A DNA stretch of 9,798 bases from DUZB01 sp964407525. GTDB lineage: Bacteria > Desulfobacterota > DSM-4660 > Desulfatiglandales > Desulfatiglandaceae. The notes below the pieces were generated by a model. It was given only the letters and a program-made list of their open reading frames with translations. It was not told where the DNA came from and searched no databases. Within the stretch, counting starts at the first letter, position 1. The number at the start of each line of letters is the position of its first letter. Positions 6,514 through 9,798 of the stretch are shown here, piece after piece. A program made the translations under genes and the position numbers. The stretch is from the NCBI GenBank assembly GCA_964407525.1, contig CAYOWC010000188.1, positions 1-9,798 of the forward strand, written 5' to 3'.

Positions 6514-7278
6514 TTATTCTCCGTTGAGAGACCAGTCGTATTCCAGGTATTTGATCCGCAGCCCTTCCTTTTCTTTCTCCAATTTCCCCCCAAAATCCCC
6601 TTTGGCATATTTTCTGAAAAACCCCAGGACATCTCCATGAAAATCTTTTTCGAACCAGTCGAAAATTTTGCTTACGTACAGGGTTTTCCCCTGCAGGTTG
6701 TTGCGTTCGGGATTATTGATGAAACCCGTTGTCGCTTCATCTAATTGTGTTCCAAGAAGATTCCCTTCAAAGGGATTCGGTTGCAGGATGGGGCAACCCT
6801 TGGATGCACAGTTCACTGCGAAATGTACTCTCGGGTCTTTGAACCCGGGCCTGAGGATCTCATGTTCAATATGGTCCAATGAGACGACCTGGCCATCAAT
6901 ACGGCAGATTTTCTTTTTCCAGGGGCTGCTGAAGAATCCCCCCACATCCTTGATAGATTTTATTCCAGGATAATTCTGAAGAATCAGTTTGATTGTCCAG
7001 GCATTGTAAGCGTTGATATAAAAGGCAAACTGATCATTCCGGGATAGGGTTTCGGTATTGGTGTGCTCAAGGACCAGCAGGTATCGGTCCAGGACATCTT
7101 CTTCTTCCTTGAATCCGCCATAATCTACCTTGCCGTTCTTGAGAAATTTATTGAGAAGATGGCTGTAGATACTGTTATCTACTTTATCTGCAGCGCGAGC
7201 CTTGTCGGAGGACTCCCCTGCGTAGAGTAGCATGCATAGAGGGAGGAGTGTGAGGAGAGATGGGATAGGTTTGCTCAT
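6514..7278 (-). CDS. DUF547 exported protein
   Basis: This is a 254-residue protein of the DUF547 family (PF04784), whose biochemical role is not established to my knowledge. A signal peptide is visible: K3, then a hydrophobic run at about 7-20 and an Ala-rich cleavage region near KARA-ADK (26-32), so export to the periplasm is likely. C15 has no proper lipobox around it. Family hallmarks follow: FAFYINAYNAWT (84-95), LDHIEHEIL (134-142), VHFAVNCASKGCP (151-163) with C157 and C162, SKIFDWFEKDF (203-213) and the terminal YLEYDWSLN (244-252). The frame opens at a TTG (7315-7317) inside a repeat element, but ATG 7276-7278 with GGAGG (7288-7292) 9 nt upstream gives the signal peptide at residue 1. 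It is the first gene of a minus-strand operon with the flavoprotein reductase, which starts 4 nt after its stop codon and has its ribosome site inside this gene. Confidence 0.88.
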   Translation of the reverse strand: MSKPIPSLLTLLPLCMLLYAGESSDKARAADKVDNSIYSHLLNKFLKNGKVDYGGFKEEEDVLDRYLLVLEHTNTETLSRNDQFAFYINAYNAWTIKLILQNYPGIKSIKDVGGFFSSPWKKKICRIDGQVVSLDHIEHEILRPGFKDPRVHFAVNCASKGCPILQPNPFEGNLLGTQLDEATTGFINNPERNNLQGKTLYVSKIFDWFEKDFHGDVLGFFRKYAKGDFGGKLEKEKEGLRIKYLEYDWSLNGE

Positions 7279-7303
7279 AGCTGCCTGCCTCCGGTATGTA
7301 CCA

Positions 7304-7476
7304 CCTAAAAACAGCAATTAGCTTTTAAGCTATTAGCCGTTAGGTTAATGATGTTAATGATTTATATCAGTTTTTCCTGTATTGCAACTTTCACTTTTTG
7401 ATGCTGAGCAGTTTCTCCGTAAACGACTTATATTTTAGAGCTATGTAACCGCTAAGTGCTGATTGCAGCTTTTAGG
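7304..7476. repeat. MITE-like TIR element, copy B
   Basis: CCTAAAAACAGCAATTAGC (7304-7322) is mirrored by the right end, whose reverse complement reads CCTAAAAGCTGCAATCAGC (7458-7476). A GTAC lies next to each end (7298-7301; 7476-7479). It shares TCACTTTTTGATGCT with copy A. Its first ~85 bp, up to TGTATTGCAACTTT, nearly match copy C. It is non-coding, about 173 bp, 25 bp upstream of the DUF547 start codon and therefore in that operon's leader or promoter. This copy carries the uninterrupted GATTTATATCA site that is split in copy C. Confidence 0.8.
7361..7387 (-). promoter_or_regulatory. Weak minus-strand promoter candidate inside element B
   Basis: On the minus strand TTGCAA (7382-7387) and TATAAA (7361-7366) are separated by 15 nt and point at the DUF547 operon about 83 nt ahead. 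The spacing is short for a sigma-70 promoter, so this is only a candidate. If real, the repeat element would supply the operon's promoter. Confidence 0.2.
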
Positions 7477-7494
7477 TACCATTAAGATTTGTCC

Positions 7495-7523
7495 TTGTGA
7501 CTTCTTCCCAATCTCTTTATAAT
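7495..7523 (+). promoter_or_regulatory. Sigma-70-like promoter candidate
   Basis: TTGTGA (7495-7500) and a perfect TATAAT (7518-7523) are separated by 17 nt on the plus strand. The next plus-strand gene starts about 650 nt downstream. The site would therefore make a long leader for the DUF362 gene or drive an independent small RNA through the repeat region. There is no expression evidence, and such matches occur by chance in AT-rich DNA. Confidence 0.3.
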
Positions 7524-7582
7524 ACAGCAGGCTGTTCAATTGTAAAGGGTATTTGCTGCGGAGCAATGGTACCGTGCAAAAG

Positions 7583-7625
7583 GAGAACCGCAGAATAGCG
7601 AATAAAGAACCTCAGAATGACGAAG
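7583..7625. repeat. Degenerate 21-bp repeats, first pair
   Basis: Two adjacent 21-mers (7583-7603 and 7605-7625) share the pattern (A/G)AGAACC-N2-AGAAT-N2-CGAA(T/G). Two further copies occur at 7901-7921 and 7947-7967. This looks like an intergenic short-repeat family, and no function is visible. Confidence 0.5.
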
Positions 7626-7645
7626 TAAAAAATCTTCTCACATGA

Positions 7646-7817
7646 GGTCTCGGACGATCGACTCCTGCTTTATGCAGATTCGATCGTGGCAAGATGCCAC
7701 TCACACAGGGGTGGAAATTAGCGATCCAAATCTTGTCGAAGATCCCGGTTGAAGCGAAGCAACAGCGGGGAACCCTTGAACCTTTGAACCCCTGAACCGA
7801 AACGAAGTTTCACACGA
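7646..7817. repeat. Dispersed ~165-bp intergenic repeat, copy 2
   Basis: This is a direct copy of 1441-1604, slightly longer because of an extra CCTTTGAACC-type word in its low-complexity 3' part. GATGCCACTCACACAGGGG and GGTGGAAATTAGC are exactly preserved in both copies. It sits in the middle of the divergent intergenic region, away from any gene end, unlike copy 1, which abuts zwf. No coding potential is seen. Confidence 0.75.
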
Positions 7818-7826
7818 GCGCCGCCG

Positions 7827-7845
7827 CTGGCTAAAAAAAAGCCAG
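7827..7845. terminator. Hairpin with an oligo-A loop
   Basis: CTGGCT (7827-7832) pairs with AGCCAG (7840-7845) around seven A residues, just downstream of repeat copy 2. It is preceded by GC-rich CGCCGCCG. No T-run follows on either strand, so termination is unproven. Confidence 0.3.
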
Positions 7846-7849
7846 TCAA

Positions 7850-7865
7850 ATCAAGAAAGAAACTT
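7850..7865. repeat. Short satellite module, copy 2
   Basis: ATCAAGAAAGAAACTT is identical to 1350-1365. Here it lies after the ~165-bp repeat rather than before it. Confidence 0.6.
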
Positions 7866-7900
7866 ACGCATTTTCACATTGGAGCATATAACCGGAAAAA

Positions 7901-7967
7901 GAGAACCGCAGAATATCGAATCACCCAAAAGCGGTGATCTATGGACAAGAACCGTAGAATATTGAAG
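7901..7967. repeat. Degenerate 21-bp repeats, second pair
   Basis: Copies at 7901-7921 and 7947-7967 (AAGAACCGTAGAATATTGAA) match the pair at 7583-7625. Downstream, at about 8020-8060, the related words appear inverted (TTCGAAATTCGTTATTCC, TTCGATATCGG), so the whole stretch could form a loose, imperfect long-range stem. Confidence 0.45.
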
Positions 7968-8165
7968 GGTGGAATCGCTCCGCTCTGACTTTTTCAAAAT
8001 TAAAAAGATCGATAGAACACCTTCCTTCGAAATTCGTTATTCCTTGTTCGATATCGGAGTCTTCGCTTTCCTGGATATTCGCTTTTCATTCAGGTGTCGG
8101 GTGTCAGTGTTTGGGGCATCCAGTTTCAAGTTTCAAATTTCCAGTTTCTAAATGTAGTTTCATAC

Positions 8166-8171
8166 GAGGAG
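8166..8171 (+). promoter_or_regulatory. Ribosome site deciding the DUF362 gene start
   Basis: GAGGAG lies 5 nt upstream of the GTG at 8177-8179. The open frame extends back to a TTG at 8111, but that part translates the TTTCAAGTTTCAAATTTCC repeat words and has no ribosome site of this strength. Confidence 0.7.
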
Positions 8172-8176
8172 AATTT

Positions 8177-9349
8177 GTGGACAACAAGGTCTATGTCGTA
8201 AAATGCGGGGATTATGCCCAGGCGGAAAGTAAAGTAAATGAACTCCTGAGTATGATGGGCGGAATGAACCGTTTTGCCAAAAAGGGTGAAAAAATCGCCC
8301 TGAAAGTTAATTTGCTCCGGCAAGCAAGGCCGGATGAGGCCGTAAGCACGCATCCTGAGATGGTTGCCGCTGTGGCCGGCATGGTGATGAAGGAAGGTGC
8401 GAAGCCTCTCATCGTGGACAGCCCGGGTTCCGGATTCAAGTACACGAAAACGGTTCTTGAAAAAATCTACCACACAAACGGTATGTCCCGGGCCGCTGAG
8501 AATTCGGGTGCGGAACTCAATTTTGATACTTCGTTTGAAAATATTTCTTTTCCCGAAGGGAAGTTGATAAAGCGTTTTGAGGTCATTACGCCGGTCTTGA
8601 AAGCGGACGGTATTTTGAATCTATGTAAGCTTAAAACCCATTCTTTTACCCACATGACCGGGGCTATAAAAAATCACTTCGGGGTTATCCCCGGACGCAC
8701 CAAGCCCGGTTACCACGCAAAGCTCGCCGATAAAAACCGTTTTGTGGATATGCTTTTTGATCTCATGCATGCTGTTCCCTCGCGAATATCTATTATGGAT
8801 GCCGTGATGGCCATGGAGGGTGATGGTCCGGGAACCGGAGATCCGAGAAAGGTCGGTTTGTTTCTTGCTGCTGAAAATGCCCTTGCGCTGGATGTGGTCG
8901 CCGGCGAAATCCTGGGGTTACCTAGAGAGAATAACCCATTCCTGATGCAGGCGGAAAAGCGTGGTATCCGTCCCAACCGGATTGACCAGGTAGAGCTGGT
9001 CGGCGCCGACATGGCGGAATTGAAAATTCCTGATTTTAAATTCCCCCCGACCATTACGGAAGGAACTGGATTTGTAAACCATCTTACCTGGTGGCAGAAA
9101 CCACTGCAGCCGATTTTCAAGGACAGCCTTACTCGCAAACCAAGGATTTTGAAAAAAAAATGTATTGCCTGCGCAGCCTGTTACCAGGCCTGCCCCGTAA
9201 AGGCAATTTCCATGGTGAAAAATTCCAGGAAAACCTATGCAGAAATTGATGAAAGCAAGTGCATCCGTTGTTACTGCTGCCATGAGATGTGTGCGGAGGA
9301 TGCAATTGTTCTGAAAACCTCGTTGTTTTATAGACTTGCACAGGGATAA
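8177..9349 (+). CDS. DUF362 protein with C-terminal 2x[4Fe-4S] ferredoxin domain
   Basis: This 390-residue protein has an N-terminal DUF362 domain (PF04015, about 1-315) followed by a bacterial-type ferredoxin domain (about 325-375). DUF362 features seen are KVNLL (43-47), VDSPGSG (80-86), LKADGILNLCKLKTHSFTHM (141-160), GAIKNHFGVIPG (162-173), and MDAVMAMEGDGPGTGDPR (207-224). The cluster motifs are C329-X2-C332-X2-C335-X3-C339-P and C362-X2-C365-X2-C368-X3-C372, with an extra Cys at 367 beside the second site. There is no signal peptide or membrane span, so it should be cytosolic. DUF362-ferredoxin proteins are frequent in strict anaerobes and presumed electron carriers or redox enzymes, but their reaction is not established to my knowledge. 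The start is GTG 8177. The gene is alone on its strand in this window, divergent from the DUF547 operon, with no clear terminator after it. Confidence 0.92.
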   Translation: MDNKVYVVKCGDYAQAESKVNELLSMMGGMNRFAKKGEKIALKVNLLRQARPDEAVSTHPEMVAAVAGMVMKEGAKPLIVDSPGSGFKYTKTVLEKIYHTNGMSRAAENSGAELNFDTSFENISFPEGKLIKRFEVITPVLKADGILNLCKLKTHSFTHMTGAIKNHFGVIPGRTKPGYHAKLADKNRFVDMLFDLMHAVPSRISIMDAVMAMEGDGPGTGDPRKVGLFLAAENALALDVVAGEILGLPRENNPFLMQAEKRGIRPNRIDQVELVGADMAELKIPDFKFPPTITEGTGFVNHLTWWQKPLQPIFKDSLTRKPRILKKKCIACAACYQACPVKAISMVKNSRKTYAEIDESKCIRCYCCHEMCAEDAIVLKTSLFYRLAQG

Positions 9350-9455
9350 AAGTGAAACGGAACAGTACCTGAATCCAGAGGAATAAGATGGTACCTAAAA
9401 ATAGCAATTGGCTTTTAAGCTATTAGCCGTTAGCTTAATGATGTAATGATTTATA

Positions 9456-9693
9456 GGCATCCTTCATCCATAAATTTACACTTTTCCCGGAAATGGGGTA
9501 TGTTTTCTGGTTGAAAATCGGACGTCGAATCTGAAAATCGGATGCTGAAACTGGAAATTCGAAACTGGAAATTGGATAACACATCCGAATTAATGTATGT
9601 TTTTCTAATTTCCAATTTCCAGTTTCCAATTTCTCTGCGAAATCACGAAATCACGAAAGTGTAAACTACTTTTTGGCTTAAATGAAGGATGCC
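9456..9693. mobile_element. Small non-autonomous insertion (238 bp) with 8-bp target duplication
   Basis: The insertion begins GGCATCCTTCAT and ends ATGAAGGATGCC, a perfect 12-bp terminal inverted repeat. A second complementary block follows after a spacer (TTTACACTTT at 9475-9484, AAAGTGTAAA at about 9656-9665). It is flanked by GATTTATA on both sides (9448-9455 and 9694-9701), while the uninterrupted element at 7304-7476 has this octamer once. No transposase is encoded, so movement would need an enzyme in trans. Inside is a 23-bp hairpin. It matches no named family that I can recall. Confidence 0.8.
9554..9633. repeat. Long hairpin inside the small insertion
   Basis: The 23-nt arms 9554-9576 and 9611-9633 are complementary at 22 of 23 positions with a 34-nt loop. 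The arms consist of GAAACTGGAAATT words; the left side also holds a direct repeat of that 13-mer (9547-9559 and 9561-9573). Related words occur at 8120-8148 before the DUF362 gene. Confidence 0.7.
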
Positions 9694-9735
9694 GATTTAT
9701 ATCAATTTTTCTTGTATTGCAACTTTTGGGCTTGG

Positions 9736-9798
9736 TCCTAACATCGGCCATTAGAGTTGTTTTCTTACTCATAATCTTAATCGTAATCATAATCGAAG
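9736..9798. other. AT-rich tail, nothing recognised
   Basis: The last bases consist of TAATCTTAATCGTAATCATAATCG-type short-period sequence. No gene, RNA or right TIR of copy C is seen before the window ends. Confidence 0.5.

Larger units (their letters stand above)
7279..8176. other. ~900-bp divergent intergenic region built from repeats
   Basis: No gene is supported between the divergent DUF547 and DUF362 genes. The region holds TIR element B (7304-7476), a sigma-70-like promoter candidate (7495-7523), a small hairpin TTGCT-GCGG-AGCAA (7553-7566), degenerate GAACCGCAGAATATCGAA repeats, the second copy of a ~165-bp repeat (7646-7817), an A-loop hairpin (7827-7845), the satellite module (7850-7865), and TTCAAGTTTCAAATTTCCAG-type words (8120-8148) directly before the DUF362 ribosome site. 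Promoters for both flanking genes should lie here. Confidence 0.6.
9390..9735. repeat. MITE-like TIR element, copy C, interrupted
   Basis: GGTACCTAAAAATAGCAATTGG starts the element and the following bases match copy B up to AATGATTTATA (9455). After a 238-bp insertion the match resumes at GATTTATATCA (9694) and runs to TGTATTGCAACTTT (about 9726). Beyond that, TTGGGCTTGGTCC no longer resembles copy B and no right TIR is found before the window ends. The copy is therefore interrupted and probably truncated or diverged at its right side. GGTACCTAAAA exactly matches the inverted right end of copy B. Confidence 0.75.

Noticed and set aside
6510..6638. 43-residue N-terminal extension of the flavoprotein reductase
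   Set aside because: It overlaps the DUF547 coding sequence in another frame. The ATG at 6507-6509 has a good ribosome site and starts right at the FAD-binding strand.
8111..8176. 22-residue N-terminal extension of the DUF362 protein
   Set aside because: It translates TTTCAAGTTTCAAATTTCC repeat words; GTG 8177 with GAGGAG fits the family start.
9553..9634. CRISPR-like array from the repeated GAAACTGGAAATT words
   Set aside because: The repeats are adjacent or inverted, without regular spacers; they form one hairpin.
9435..9790. Two short minus-strand frames after the DUF362 gene
   Set aside because: They cover the TIR element, the small insertion and its hairpin; the apparent peptide repeats (ETGNWKLE, NWKLEIGN) come from GAAACTGGAAATT words.

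Overview
The window looks like chromosomal DNA from an anaerobic or facultative Gram-negative bacterium, most likely a Desulfobacterota-type (deltaproteobacterial) genome. This placement is inference. It rests on the gene content (a DUF362 protein fused to a ferredoxin domain, and a biotin-synthase-like radical SAM enzyme), on strong AGGAGG-type ribosome sites, and on intergenic DNA packed with short degenerate repeats of the kind I associate with that group. No rRNA or tRNA gene, CRISPR array, phage gene or transposase gene is visible.

Six genes lie on the minus strand and one on the plus strand. In the order they are transcribed on the minus strand, the first group is a DUF547 exported protein (6514-7278), a mercuric-reductase-like flavoprotein disulfide reductase (5064-6509) and a TVP38/TMEM64 (VTT/DedA-like) membrane protein (4180-4875). 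The first two are 4 nt apart. The third is separated by an intercistronic repeat element. Then comes a tight two-gene oxidative pentose phosphate operon, gnd (3171-4088) and zwf (1605-3170), in which the gnd stop codon directly abuts the zwf start codon. About 450 bp further on is a BioB-like radical SAM gene (147-1151). On the plus strand, divergent from the DUF547 operon across an ~900 bp gap, is a DUF362/2x[4Fe-4S] ferredoxin protein (8177-9349).

The intergenic DNA is the more unusual part. There are three copies of a TIR-bounded, MITE-like element (4904-5063, 7304-7476, and from 9390 onward). The third copy is interrupted by a second, different small element of 238 bp (9456-9693) with its own GGCATCCTTCAT inverted ends and an 8-bp GATTTATA target duplication. 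The uninterrupted 7304-7476 copy shows the empty site, so the insertion can be read directly. A separate ~165-bp repeat occurs at 1441-1604, abutting the zwf stop codon, and at 7646-7817. A short satellite module lies on opposite sides of the two copies. Palindromic hairpin repeats occur at 65-83 and 1235-1280.

The best candidate for an undescribed system is the DUF547 / MerA-like reductase / VTT membrane protein cassette: an exported protein with a conserved Cys motif, a cytosolic disulfide reductase with the MerA-type Tyr but no Hg-binding Cys pair, and a polytopic membrane protein. Its substrate cannot be read from the sequence. gnd and zwf together supply NADPH and pentose phosphates. That NADPH could feed the neighbouring reductase, but this link is speculation.
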